Shown: piece by piece, positions 25,751-34,981 of the stretch
How the letters are laid out: every line of letters starts with the position of its first letter
How positions within the stretch are numbered: position 1 is the first letter of the stretch
From: Treponema sp. UBA4267
GTDB lineage: Bacteria > Spirochaetota > Spirochaetia > Treponematales > Treponemataceae
NCBI GenBank assembly: GCA_002395155.1
Contig: DGWD01000035.1
Coordinates: forward strand, 1 to 64,000
DNA length: 64,000 nt
Direction: 5' to 3'
Notes under the pieces: model-generated
Databases searched by the model: none
What the model saw: only the letters and a program-made list of their open reading frames with translations
What the model was told of the DNA's origin: nothing
Made by a program: the position numbers and the translations under genes

Positions 25751-25793
25751 AAAAAAGGTCCGGAAAGTGAAGCGTACTTCAAAAACCGGACCT
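25751..25793 (-). terminator. Rho-independent terminator of gpmA
   Basis: Arms AGGTCCGG (25756-25763) and CCGGACCT (25786-25793) with a second small hairpin (GAAG/CTTC) in the loop, then a T-rich run on the minus strand. Confidence 0.9.
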
Positions 25794-25814
25794 CTTAATC
25801 AGTTTAGAACTGAC

Positions 25815-26561
25815 TTATTTTGCTTTTCCCTGGTTAGCAACAGCAGCCTGTTTTGCAGCAATTGCTTCCTGATCTCCAAGGTAGTAGTGTTTGATTACGT
25901 TGAAGTTGTCATCAAATTCGTATACGAGTGGAGTAGCAGTTGGGATATTTACACCAAGAATTTCTTCTGGAGTCATTTTGTCCAAGTAGTAAACCAAAGC
26001 ACGGAGAGAGTTTCCGTGAGCTGCGATGATTACACGTTTTCCAGCTTTCATAGCAGGTTTAATTTCTTCGAGGAAGTATGGAACTACACGCTGAATAGTT
26101 GTTTCCAAAGATTCGTTCTGTGGGAGGAATGATGGATCAACATCGCGGTACATTTCCTGCTTTTTAGAAGATCTTTCATCATCATCTGCCAATACAGGTG
26201 GTTTTACATCGAAAGAACGACGCCAGATTTTTACCTGATCTTCACCGAATCTTTCAGCAGCTTCTGCCTTATTTTTTCCCTGAAGATCACCATAGTGACG
26301 TTCATTCAATTTCCAAGTTTTGATAACTGGGAGCCAGTTTCTATCCATTGCATCAAGAATACCATTCAAAGTGTGGATAGCACGTTTAAGGTATGATGTA
26401 TAACAAACATCGAAGTCATAGCCTTCCTTCTTTAAAAGTTCTCCGGCATTTTTAGCTTCTTCACGACCCTTGTCGCTAAGTTCAACATCTGTCCAACCTG
26501 TAAAAAGGTTCAATTTGTTCCATTCACTTTCACCGTGACGAACTAATACTAATTTAGTCAT
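25815..26561 (-). CDS. gpmA: 2,3-bisphosphoglycerate-dependent phosphoglycerate mutase
   Basis: 248 residues, the standard length. The phosphohistidine motif is LVRHGESEWN (H9), followed by LFTGWTDVELSDKG, the R-R-S-F-D-V-K-P-P segment and the second histidine in VIIAAHGNSLRALV. It interconverts 3- and 2-phosphoglycerate in glycolysis. GAGG lies 7 nt before the ATG, and the gene has its own terminator. Confidence 0.97.
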   Translation of the reverse strand: MTKLVLVRHGESEWNKLNLFTGWTDVELSDKGREEAKNAGELLKKEGYDFDVCYTSYLKRAIHTLNGILDAMDRNWLPVIKTWKLNERHYGDLQGKNKAEAAERFGEDQVKIWRRSFDVKPPVLADDDERSSKKQEMYRDVDPSFLPQNESLETTIQRVVPYFLEEIKPAMKAGKRVIIAAHGNSLRALVYYLDKMTPEEILGVNIPTATPLVYEFDDNFNVIKHYYLGDQEAIAAKQAAVANQGKAK

Positions 26562-26649
26562 ATATAAACCTCATAAAAAAAATGTACTGAGCATCAGTAA
26601 TAAGTTAGTTATACTCAAGAAGAACGATTTTTTCAAGGTATACATGGGC

Positions 26650-26677
26650 TTGCTTTTATAGAATGATATGGTAAAAT
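26650..26677 (+). promoter_or_regulatory. Predicted promoter of the GGEEF gene
   Basis: TTGCTT (26650-26655), a 16-bp spacer and TAAAAT (26672-26677), with 10 nt to the ATG and no Shine-Dalgarno, giving a leader of only a few bases. Confidence 0.45.
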
Positions 26678-26687
26678 TTACTGTCAA

Positions 26688-27806
26688 ATGGAAGAGAGAA
26701 ATATCAATTTTATTCAATATAAGGAGAATCTTTATAAAAACTGGCAAAGGAATCTTCTTATAATTGATGCAACCCTGGCTTTATCAGTTTTAATTATTCA
26801 GTGTCTCACTTATATAACTCTTTTAGGAACAAACGAAAGGGCGGAGTTAAAACTTTCATATATTTTGCTTAGAATTGTTGCTCCTACAGCTTTGGATTTT
26901 TGTTCTTTAGCAGTTGCAATTATTTTTTGTAAAAGCCGTAAACCTTCTGCAGAAACTAAAAATATGATGGTTTCTATGTGTTTCTTTATCATTTGTTCGG
27001 TTCTTTCTATATTTCATAATTACTTTCATATTTTGTTGATTTCGCATTCTATTGCGTTTTTTGTTTGTACAGTTTTTGGTGATACCCGAATTCTAAAAAG
27101 ACTGGCACTTCTTTCTTTGATTTTTTATCCTCTTTCTGTTTTGACTTTTTGGTTTGATCCAGATACCGGTTCTAAAATCTATAAAACACTTACCATAATC
27201 TGTTCAACTTGTTTTGGATTTTTTTCTTATATCTATTCAAATGTTTTAGTTATTTCCCGTTCACGCCAGTTGACCTATATTCATCAAAGTTATCAGACTC
27301 AGACAGAGTTGATTGAGGAACTCAAAATTGAACCTTTAACCCGTTTGTATAACAGAGTCGCCCTGGACGGGGCAATAAAAAGAGTTATTTGCAATCAAAA
27401 GGAAAATAATACAACGCCTTTTTTGGTAATGCTTGATTTGGATTACTTTAAGAGAGTTAATGATAAATATGGTCATACAGCTGGAGACAAGGTTTTAATT
27501 AGATTATCCCAAGTGATAAAGGAAAATATGGGGGGAAACAGACAGGCCTTCCGTTATGGCGGTGAGGAATTTGTTCTTTTATTTGAAGATTCAATGCAGG
27601 CTCCGGTTCTTCATCTTGTGGATAGTATTCGCTCTGCTTTTGAAAATGAACGTTTTGAATTTGCTCCTAATTTATCTTTTACTCTGAGTGCAGGAATAGC
27701 AGAATACAAGGATGAATACAACGAAAAAATGTGGTTGGATGTTGCAGATAAGGCCATGTATTACTCTAAGGAACATGGAAGAAATCAGATTCACGTTGCG
27801 GAATAG
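26688..27806 (+). CDS. Membrane diguanylate cyclase (GGEEF)
   Basis: 372 residues. Six hydrophobic segments (about 22-195) form a membrane sensor of unknown ligand, and a C-terminal GGDEF domain (about 212-372) has FLVMLDLDYFKRVNDKYGH and an intact GGEEF at 291-295 in FRYGGEEFVLLF. It should make c-di-GMP. The ATG at 26688 has no Shine-Dalgarno and lies 10 nt after the predicted -10 box. It is divergent from gpmA and convergent with tRNA-Ala. Confidence 0.92.
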   Translation: MEERNINFIQYKENLYKNWQRNLLIIDATLALSVLIIQCLTYITLLGTNERAELKLSYILLRIVAPTALDFCSLAVAIIFCKSRKPSAETKNMMVSMCFFIICSVLSIFHNYFHILLISHSIAFFVCTVFGDTRILKRLALLSLIFYPLSVLTFWFDPDTGSKIYKTLTIICSTCFGFFSYIYSNVLVISRSRQLTYIHQSYQTQTELIEELKIEPLTRLYNRVALDGAIKRVICNQKENNTTPFLVMLDLDYFKRVNDKYGHTAGDKVLIRLSQVIKENMGGNRQAFRYGGEEFVLLFEDSMQAPVLHLVDSIRSAFENERFEFAPNLSFTLSAGIAEYKDEYNEKMWLDVADKAMYYSKEHGRNQIHVAE

Positions 27807-27826
27807 ATATTGAAATAATTTAAAAA

Positions 27827-27855
27827 AAATCCTGAAAACAAAGTTTTCAGGATTT
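27827..27855. terminator. Bidirectional terminator between the GGEEF gene and tRNA-Ala
   Basis: AAATCCTGAAAAC and GTTTTCAGGATTT form a stem of 12-13 bp with a very short loop, with an A-run on the left and therefore a T-run on the minus strand. It ends the tRNA transcript and probably also the GGEEF message. Confidence 0.8.
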
Positions 27856-27857
27856 AG

Positions 27858-27931
27858 TGGAGAATAGGGGGCTTGAACCCCTGACCCTCGGCTTGCAAAG
27901 CCGATGCTCTAGCCAACTGAGCTAATTCCCC
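27858..27931 (-). tRNA. tRNA-Ala (anticodon UGC)
   Basis: The 74-nt sequence folds as a complete cloverleaf: acceptor stem GGGGAAT with ATTCTCC (one G-U pair), D stem GCTC/GAGC, anticodon stem TCGGC/GCCGA with loop TTTGCAA giving anticodon TGC, and T arm AGGGG-TTCAAGC-CCCCT. The CCA end is not encoded. A terminator follows directly. Confidence 0.97.
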
Positions 27932-28013
27932 ATGGCATGACCTTAATATAGCAAAAATTAAAGCTCTATGCAAGATTTATAAGATAATTTATTTTTATTC
28001 CGATAATATTTTT

Positions 28014-28745
28014 ATGACTAAAAAACATCTTTTACTTTCTATTATTCTGATTTTTATGCTTTCTTCTTTATCTGCAGAGGTTTATAGGGAAAAAGCTTTG
28101 GTTTCTTATTATGCTGGCGATTTTCACGGCAAAAAAACTTCTAACGGTGAATATTTCAACATGAATGATTATACCTGTGCGAACAAGTCTTTGCCTTTTA
28201 ATACAATTCTTAAGGTTACAAATCTTTCCAACGGGCTGTCGGTTCAGGTGAGGGTAAATGATAGAGGACCTTTTGTTACTGGCAGGGAACTGGACCTTTC
28301 TAAAGCAGCCGCTCAAAAAATTGGGATGATAAAGAGCGGAACGGCCTATGTAAGAATTGAAATTGTAAAAAGAGGGCCAGATACAAAGCTTAGCAGGCAG
28401 ACCGCCGCAAAGGCCAGTCAGATTATGGCAAAACTTTCTGGCGGCAAAGTGGAAAAGTCTGGCGGAGTAAAAACTGGGGGATCTTCATCACAAAGTGTGA
28501 AAAAAAATTATCAGGAAGGAACCTTTTGGGATGTGCAGCTGGGGTCTTTTTCTACAAGGGAAAATGCCAATGAACTTGCTCAAAAACTGTTAAAAGATGG
28601 ATTTACAGATGTAGTTTTTCAAAAGGGAAATGGAATTTACCGAGTTGTAATTAGAAAAGTTCCTGCTCAAAAAGTTTCGGCAACCGAAAAAAAACTTAAA
28701 GCATGTGGCTATTCAGATTATCTTATTAAGCAGCGTAAAGCCTGA
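28014..28745 (+). CDS. RlpA-like septal protein with SPOR domain
   Basis: 243 residues. A signal peptide (about 1-21, SLSA-E) is followed by a double-psi beta-barrel (about 27-120) with YYAGDFHGKKTSNGEYFN, LPFNTILKVTNLSNG and VRVNDRGPF, the last holding the catalytic-type aspartate of RlpA. A C-terminal SPOR domain (about 168-240, FWDVQLGSFSTRENANELA) binds denuded glycan at division sites. Family members cleave such glycan. The signal has no lipobox cysteine. There is no Shine-Dalgarno; GATAAT ends 6 nt before the ATG, so the message may be leaderless. Confidence 0.92.
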   Translation: MTKKHLLLSIILIFMLSSLSAEVYREKALVSYYAGDFHGKKTSNGEYFNMNDYTCANKSLPFNTILKVTNLSNGLSVQVRVNDRGPFVTGRELDLSKAAAQKIGMIKSGTAYVRIEIVKRGPDTKLSRQTAAKASQIMAKLSGGKVEKSGGVKTGGSSSQSVKKNYQEGTFWDVQLGSFSTRENANELAQKLLKDGFTDVVFQKGNGIYRVVIRKVPAQKVSATEKKLKACGYSDYLIKQRKA

Positions 28746-28753
28746 GCAAATGA

Positions 28754-28782
28754 TTGCGAATATGGTTTTTATAATTTATAAT
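28754..28782 (+). promoter_or_regulatory. Predicted promoter of the 570-residue unknown
   Basis: TTGCGA (28754-28759), a 17-bp spacer and a consensus TATAAT (28777-28782). The leader would be about 25 nt and carries GGAG 12 nt before the ATG. Confidence 0.6.
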
Positions 28783-28814
28783 CTATTAAATTGATATTGG
28801 AGATATAAAAGATA

Positions 28815-30527
28815 ATGGAAGACGAATTAGATCCTGAGATTGCAGCCCTTTTAGCTAATTCAGCAGCTAATAATGAAAATGCTCAAGATGATGCTTCTGA
28901 CAGTAGTTTTGCCTCAGATGCTCCATCTTTTACTAGTTCAAGTAGTAATGATTTTAGCGTTGATGCACCTGCAAAAAAAACAAACTCTATTCATGAAGTT
29001 GACTTGAGTCAGAAATGTTTTTCTCCTCTTCCAAAATTATTGAATGATACACCATCACAGGTATTCAATGATACAAAGTATTATAAAACAGCTTTAACTG
29101 GAGAAAATCAGTCTGCTCAGCGTGTTCACCAGGTTTTGTCTAAGTATTTAACTTGCCAGGACCCAAAAGACCGTGCCGTTTACCGTCAGCAGATTGTAAC
29201 TGCCTACTGGGAATTACTTCGTGGAATGGTAGGAAAGATGGCTAATGATAACGTTCCAAAGCCAAAGAAAATGCTGGTTCGTTTTGGCGTCCTTCTTCCA
29301 TCATTATTTAAGCAGGAAACAAAAGAATTCTTTTCTAGAATAGTAGAAGAAAATCAGACTGGCGAACCAATTTTATATGTTGATGAATGGTTCAAAGAAA
29401 TTGCTGCTGGTCGTATGAATAACTCTGCTACAGATGAAAAGAAACAGGTAAAAACTGCAAATATGACTGCGGAACAGGCAGCTAGTGCTGAACATTCCAG
29501 ACTTATGCAGCTCCAGTCTAAAAACTCTGGTAAATTACAAAGTGCAGAAAACCTTTTGGGAATAAAAGAAAACGAACGTAATATGCTTGAAAATGATCTT
29601 CGTAATCATATTCAAGATTTGTGTGAACATTCACCAATTATGGGCTGTGAACCTCATACAAATGCATATACCGAAATGCAGCGTAAAATGCTCCCAGAAA
29701 TTACAGATCTTGTTCATCGTCTTTCTAAAAATGATAAGGAATTGTCTAAGGCCCTTGAAGAATACAAAGAAGCTAAGGCTACTTATGACAATGTTCAGGA
29801 TAAAATGGAAGCAAGCGGTGGTCAGTCTGTAGTAACAAATGATAGTGAAGCAGTAAAAATTGAATTTGAAACCGTTCGCCAGATGGCAAAAATGACTGTT
29901 GGTCGTCGTGGAAATCAGTTCCCAATCTTTACTCGTGAATTTTACCATTGTACCGAAAAGGGAACAGGAACTCGCGAAAATGTAATTGAAGTTTTACGTT
30001 GGATTGAGTCTCTTGATCCAGGAGTTTTCCACCGTATTCATAAAAACATTCCAAATAGAATTGTACCTTATGTTTGTCTTGTTCCAACTTATGGTGATAG
30101 AGGATTCTGTTGGGAACCATTTGACCGTTATAACCGTGTAACTAGCCGAGGTCGTATTGTAGTGCCAATGTATCCAAAGGATTTGAGGATTGCCGTTCTT
30201 ACAGCTGTAGCAGATCTTCGCTGGCAGGTTGCAAAGGAAAAAGCTTCTTACTATTGGATGGAGGAAGGCTTAACAGGTCAGTACTACCAGCACATTGAAC
30301 AGATGAAGCTAAAGGGTGATCTTAAGGAATTCTTTATTGAAGATTATATTTTGTGGATGACAAAGGAAGCTACTGGTGTTCAGCGTCTTGATAAAGATGT
30401 TCGCGGTATTTTCTGGCGTAATATGCCATTCCCAAAAGAATTAAAAGAAGACCTCCGCAAACGCTCTTTAGTATACGATGATTTGTGTAAAAAAGATGCC
30501 AACCGCGAAATGAGCGATGGCTACTAA
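28815..30527 (+). CDS. Conserved-looking protein of unknown function
   Basis: 570 residues, soluble, no signal or membrane segment. The first 55 residues are Ser/Asp/Asn-rich and disordered. A helical region follows (about 75-220), then a coiled-coil stretch (about 225-345), then a compact C-terminal domain (about 350-570) with many aromatic and basic residues (FPIFTREFYHCTEKGTG, RGFCWEPFDRYNRV). I do not recognise the family; it may be spirochete-specific. The last two codons (TAC TAA) fall within the first unit of a 157-bp tandem repeat, so its 3' end has been touched by that duplication. Confidence 0.85.
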   Translation: MEDELDPEIAALLANSAANNENAQDDASDSSFASDAPSFTSSSSNDFSVDAPAKKTNSIHEVDLSQKCFSPLPKLLNDTPSQVFNDTKYYKTALTGENQSAQRVHQVLSKYLTCQDPKDRAVYRQQIVTAYWELLRGMVGKMANDNVPKPKKMLVRFGVLLPSLFKQETKEFFSRIVEENQTGEPILYVDEWFKEIAAGRMNNSATDEKKQVKTANMTAEQAASAEHSRLMQLQSKNSGKLQSAENLLGIKENERNMLENDLRNHIQDLCEHSPIMGCEPHTNAYTEMQRKMLPEITDLVHRLSKNDKELSKALEEYKEAKATYDNVQDKMEASGGQSVVTNDSEAVKIEFETVRQMAKMTVGRRGNQFPIFTREFYHCTEKGTGTRENVIEVLRWIESLDPGVFHRIHKNIPNRIVPYVCLVPTYGDRGFCWEPFDRYNRVTSRGRIVVPMYPKDLRIAVLTAVADLRWQVAKEKASYYWMEEGLTGQYYQHIEQMKLKGDLKEFFIEDYILWMTKEATGVQRLDKDVRGIFWRNMPFPKELKEDLRKRSLVYDDLCKKDANREMSDGY

Positions 30528-30899
30528 TCGTTGCGACAGCAACTACCTCTAAGCGGGGGCCGTCTGGGGCGGCGCTGAGCCCCAGACATACGACACTACA
30601 AATTGTATAAAAACTTGCGACAGCGGGTTGCTTTAGGCTCGACTAGAAAATAACGGGGGAGTGAGACTAGCGAGCGACTACTAATCGTTGCGACAGCAAC
30701 TACCTCTAAGCGGGGGCCGTCTGGGGCGGTGCTGAGCCCCAGACATACGACACTACAAATTGTATAAAAACTTGCGACAGCGGGTTGCTTTAGGCTCGAC
30801 CAGAAAATAACGGGGGAGTGAGACTAGCGAGCGACTACTAATCGTTGCGACAGCAACTACCTCTAAGCGGGGGCCGTCTGGGGCGGCTCTGAGCCCCAG
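30521..30899. repeat. 157-bp tandem repeat array, about 2.4 copies
   Basis: Units begin at 30521, 30678 and 30835, exactly 157 bp apart; the third is cut after 65 bp. The copies differ at only a few bases. Each carries the perfect stem GTCTGGGGC/GCCCCAGAC (30562-30570 with 30579-30587 in unit 1) and the small hairpin GTTGC-GACA-GCAAC. The G+C content is well above the surroundings. The array exactly fills the gap between two convergent genes: unit 1 begins at the end of one stop and unit 3 ends 5 bp before the other. No ORF was found, so it is the only content of this 377-bp gap. Confidence 0.95.
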
Positions 30900-30904
30900 T
30901 CAAA

Positions 30905-33661
30905 CTAATAATCTACATTGTTTTCTGTTACAGAGCCATCTGCGTATGAGAGAGTTGCTTCGGTTGACGTATTTTCATAAACATATAGACTATAATCATC
31001 TGTTCTAGGATTTCCTATTACTTTACCAATTCCAAGTCCATCTGTACCTTTATAATTTATACTTCCGCTAATTGTATTTCGGCATACAGTATAATCGCTA
31101 TATCCTACAATTCCTCCAACGTGTCTGGCACCAGCAGCATTTATTGTTCCACTAAATGTACATTCATATATGCTTACCCAAGCTTTACCTGTAATTCCAC
31201 CTACGCCAGAAGAATCGTCTGTGGATGAATAACCATTTACAGTAATGTTTGCTGTAACTGTACAATTTTGAATGGAATTGGAACCGGAACCTGGGTAGCA
31301 AATACCTGCAATGGCACCAACATAATGGGCACTATTTGGTGCTGTAAAAGAGCCTGCGACAGTTAAATTTTTAATTGTTCCATAACTTTGAGCGAATAAA
31401 CCACATCCATTGGATGCTGCACCTAATACTCCAGTTGAATTAATTGTTATTGTATGGCCGTTTCCATCAAAAGTGCCACGAAAGTTCTGTTTATAACAAG
31501 CTTGAGAAACTTCAAAATCATTATAAAGAGTTATTGTTTTTCCTTCGAAGGTTCCAATGGTATTATTAGAAAATATTGTTTCAATTTGTTCTTTTGTATA
31601 AATTTCAAATTCAGTTATTGAATTGTAATTATTTAATGAAAAATATTTGTATAAAACACCTTTTTCGTTAATTTTCCAAGTATTTGTGCTACTAGAGGAT
31701 TCTGAGCAGATTGAAAACTTGCTGTAATTATTTTTATTATTTGTATTGTCTTCTTCTAGAATAAATTGTCCTTGTGCATAGTTTCTTGGAGATATTGTTG
31801 CAATAGGACTTGTTGCGGTTAAATTACTTTCAATGATAATTCCATCATAACCTAATTTTATATCATTGCCGCTTCCATACGGAATATATGCAGAAGCTCC
31901 CAAAGTTAGTTTTCCAGTGCCAGTTGAACTTGGAATAAAAATAGCACCACCACTTCCGTTAGTAACTGTGTTTTCAGAAATGGTTCCACCTGTTATTTTT
32001 AGTTCGTGTCCCTCAAAATATATGGCACCACCTTGGTATGCATTATTCGAAGTAATTGTACCGCCTTTTATCTCAAGCGTTCCACCAGAGCTGACATAGA
32101 TGGCACCACCTTTTCCCATAGGTGCACTACAAGAAGAAACTTGACCTCTTGTAAGATTGACTGTTCCAGAGGTGTATATTCCACCTCCTTGATTAGAGTT
32201 AGTTGTTATTCCCGCCTGGCAGTTTTCTATAATGCCACCATCTATGTTTAATACGGAAGCCTCAGTAAGTCTAATTCCTGCTCCAGGTTCAGTTTGTGTT
32301 TTCATTCCTCTTATTATAGTTCCACTAGAAAGTGTAACATTCTGAGCATAATTAATCTGAATACCTCTTACTCTTGTTGATTCAGATGTGTTTGAGATTA
32401 AAATGTTTTTTATTGTAAGAGGAACTCTTGAATTTGATAGAAGTAAATTAGTTGTAGTTGTGGAGTCGGCGGTGGTCAATTCAATGCCGTCTTGCGGTTC
32501 TCCGTTTAAGTCAAGTCCATTATAACCTTGAATTGTAAGTGAAGCTGCTTTTGATAAAGTTAAACTGTTAGGAATTTCTTGTGCACTATTTAATTTTCCG
32601 CATATAAAAATTTTATAATTAACAGAAGAGTTACCAATTGAATTAATTATTTGGCAGGCTTTAGATATACTTTCGAAAGGCTGGTAGGCACTTCCTGTTC
32701 CGTTTGTATCGCTTGCACTATTTCCAAAGTTTGTGGCTGCATCACTTTGACCAACATAAAAAACAGATCTTTTGTAAGATTCGATTAGAGTTGAAGTAAC
32801 GTTAAAAGTTCCATCGTTTCCTATAAGTTCCGTTCCATCGCCAGAGCTTGCCCAAGCGTTTGTAGATAAGTCCTTTAAAACATTTATGGTTTGAGATGTA
32901 GAGAATAAAAGAATATTGCTCGTATTAAAAAAACTTAATTCAACTTCATAAACTCCACAAGGAATACTGTTTATGCTTAGAGTTGCAGATGTTCCGCTAA
33001 GAGAAATTGATGGAGAAAGGGAATTCCATACAGGATTACTGGAAGTTGCACTTGCAGAAGTAACATTACTGTCAACTGTCATATTTAATTCTATAGAACC
33101 ATTTCCATCTGTTACTGGTGTCAAATAAAACAAATGTGAAAGAGGTGTTTCTAAGGGGCCTGGAGTTGTGTATGAAGCTTGTAAAATGGTTACGTTATCG
33201 GAGTTCTTAATTCCACAAGTTATTGTGTATATTGCCCCCATGGTTAAAGACATTTCAAATAAACCGGAATTTGAAGTGCTAAAGCTTCCCGAAAATGTGT
33301 TTCCATTTGAATCGGTTGCTGTGGCAAAAAATGTAAAACTGTCGGAGGTAAAGTCTAAAGTTGGTGTAGCGGTTCTAGCAGGATTTTCATTTGTTTTGGA
33401 TGTCTGTAAGGAAAGTATTTGGGAAGAAATAGCACCCTCTGTCTGTAATTGGCCTGTAAAAAGGACAGTTTTTTCATTTTCGCTTGTGTCAGTGATTTGT
33501 TGTAAATTGTCAAATGTGCTGTCGTCAATAATAATGTTATTTGTACAAGAAGCTAAAAAGATGAAGAGAAGGGGGAGAATTAATATTGAATTGAAAGATT
33601 TTAATCTCTTTTTCTTTATTAGCTTTCTTATAGAAGTGTTGATTTCAAACAGTAATTTCAT
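30905..33661 (-). CDS. Surface lipoprotein with beta-helix and GLUG-like repeats
   Basis: 918 residues. A long basic N-terminal region and lipobox LASC (C39) mark a lipoprotein. Two Ig-like stretches (about 60-270) lead to a right-handed beta-helix (about 290-620) with chlamydial-Pmp-like GGAIY, GGAIYF and GGAIF motifs next to N-x-A/T turns. The C-terminal part (about 690-918) has GLUG-like repeats: GLFAQSYGTIKNLTV, VGAIAGI, VGGITGK and VGGIVGY. This architecture is usual for exposed adhesins or carbohydrate-facing proteins; the ligand is unknown. AGGA lies 7 nt before the ATG. Asn/Ser/Thr are very frequent. Confidence 0.9.
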   Translation of the reverse strand: MKLLFEINTSIRKLIKKKRLKSFNSILILPLLFIFLASCTNNIIIDDSTFDNLQQITDTSENEKTVLFTGQLQTEGAISSQILSLQTSKTNENPARTATPTLDFTSDSFTFFATATDSNGNTFSGSFSTSNSGLFEMSLTMGAIYTITCGIKNSDNVTILQASYTTPGPLETPLSHLFYLTPVTDGNGSIELNMTVDSNVTSASATSSNPVWNSLSPSISLSGTSATLSINSIPCGVYEVELSFFNTSNILLFSTSQTINVLKDLSTNAWASSGDGTELIGNDGTFNVTSTLIESYKRSVFYVGQSDAATNFGNSASDTNGTGSAYQPFESISKACQIINSIGNSSVNYKIFICGKLNSAQEIPNSLTLSKAASLTIQGYNGLDLNGEPQDGIELTTADSTTTTNLLLSNSRVPLTIKNILISNTSESTRVRGIQINYAQNVTLSSGTIIRGMKTQTEPGAGIRLTEASVLNIDGGIIENCQAGITTNSNQGGGIYTSGTVNLTRGQVSSCSAPMGKGGAIYVSSGGTLEIKGGTITSNNAYQGGAIYFEGHELKITGGTISENTVTNGSGGAIFIPSSTGTGKLTLGASAYIPYGSGNDIKLGYDGIIIESNLTATSPIATISPRNYAQGQFILEEDNTNNKNNYSKFSICSESSSSTNTWKINEKGVLYKYFSLNNYNSITEFEIYTKEQIETIFSNNTIGTFEGKTITLYNDFEVSQACYKQNFRGTFDGNGHTITINSTGVLGAASNGCGLFAQSYGTIKNLTVAGSFTAPNSAHYVGAIAGICYPGSGSNSIQNCTVTANITVNGYSSTDDSSGVGGITGKAWVSIYECTFSGTINAAGARHVGGIVGYSDYTVCRNTISGSINYKGTDGLGIGKVIGNPRTDDYSLYVYENTSTEATLSYADGSVTENNVDY

Positions 33662-33756
33662 ACAACTTCCTATATCTAATTAGAATATAACAAGTTTATC
33701 ATAACTATCTTGGAAAAACTACTTTTATTATTGAATATTACTAAGTAAAAAACTTA

Positions 33757-34944
33757 TCATTCTCCGCTTAGTGCAATAACAGGATCCAGTTTAGCGGCTC
33801 TGCTTGCAGGGTTTAGACCAAAAAAGATTCCTACAAAAACGCTGAATACAAAGGCAAAGGCACATGCACCCCAGTTGATTATAAAATCGTTGGCCTGAAC
33901 GTATTCTACAGCCAGACTAATTAATATTCCAAGAATAATTCCCATAATTCCACCAATTAAAGTGATGCTGGCCGATTCCACCAGAAACTGCTGCCTTATA
34001 TCTGCGGGGCTCGCACCAAGGGCCTTTCTTATTCCAATTTCTTGTTTTCGTTCTGTAACGGTTACAATCATAATATTCATAATTCCAATTCCACCTACCA
34101 GCAAAGAAATTGCCGCAATAGCACTAAGCATAATGCTCATGGTACTGGTAATTTCGCTCATCTGATCCAGCATAGACTGCATGCTTGTTACACTTACCGA
34201 ACCTTCTGTGCCAGATTTTTCTGTACAGTAGTCTTCCAGAATATCTACAAGTTCACTGGCTCTTTGGTTTGAAACTGCCTGTACCATTACACTTGCAGCT
34301 GCAGGATTTGGCTGGATTTTTTTTGAATAAAATCCACGTGGAATATAGGCAGAGCCGTTTTCCATGCCTGTAGTTTGGTCTGCAAGTACTCCTACAATTT
34401 CAAAACCAAAAGAAACATTACTGGCAACCAGAATTATTTTTTTTCCAACGGCATCTCCAGCTGGGAAAAAACTTTCTGCTGTATCATGGCTTAGAATGAT
34501 TTTTTGCATGCCTTCTTCATCATCTGTAACCGAAAAGAAAGAACCCGATTCCAGTTCCATGCCATACATTTCCAGGTAACCATATTCAATTGCAGAAGTG
34601 TTTATGGTAGATGAAGTTTCTCCGTAGGTTAGGGTGGTGCTCAGGTTGTTTTTATACCAGACTTTTTCAATGCCTTCAATTTGAGCAAAAAGGTCTTCGC
34701 GGAAACTTTCGTCAAATGTAAGGGTAACAGAATCGCGGCGTCTTCGCATAAAACCAGAACTAATGCTTACAACATCAAGGCCTGCAGTTCCAAAGGTATT
34801 TTCTACTTTTTTGGTGGAGGAAGACCCCATACTTGTAATTACGATTACGGAAGCAACTCCAATAATAATTCCTAAAAGAGAAAGAAAAGTTCTTGTTTTA
34901 CTTCTTCTAAAATTGTTCAGTGCATATAAAAAATCTTCAAACAT
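33757..34944 (-). CDS. MacB-type ABC transporter permease
   Basis: 395 residues. The layout is that of MacB-like mechanotransmitting permeases: one membrane segment near the start (RTFLSLLGIIIGVASVIVIT), a large periplasmic domain (about 50-270), then three membrane segments with the conserved ISLLVGGIGIMNIMIVTVTERKQEIGIRKALGA. It works with the ATPase, adaptor and TolC-like protein encoded just upstream to expel a substrate across the envelope. The ATG at 34942-34944 with AGGAG is chosen; a 16-residue longer frame would begin inside the ATPase gene spacer. Confidence 0.94.
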   Translation of the reverse strand: MFEDFLYALNNFRRSKTRTFLSLLGIIIGVASVIVITSMGSSSTKKVENTFGTAGLDVVSISSGFMRRRRDSVTLTFDESFREDLFAQIEGIEKVWYKNNLSTTLTYGETSSTINTSAIEYGYLEMYGMELESGSFFSVTDDEEGMQKIILSHDTAESFFPAGDAVGKKIILVASNVSFGFEIVGVLADQTTGMENGSAYIPRGFYSKKIQPNPAAASVMVQAVSNQRASELVDILEDYCTEKSGTEGSVSVTSMQSMLDQMSEITSTMSIMLSAIAAISLLVGGIGIMNIMIVTVTERKQEIGIRKALGASPADIRQQFLVESASITLIGGIMGIILGILISLAVEYVQANDFIINWGACAFAFVFSVFVGIFFGLNPASRAAKLDPVIALSGE

Positions 34945-34981
34945 AAAATCTCCTGTTGAACAGATGGGGCAAGTCCTGGTG

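Noticed and set aside
30521..30899. CRISPR array or attachment site
   Set aside because: The 157-bp units are directly adjacent with no variable spacers, no cas genes and no integrase are in the window.
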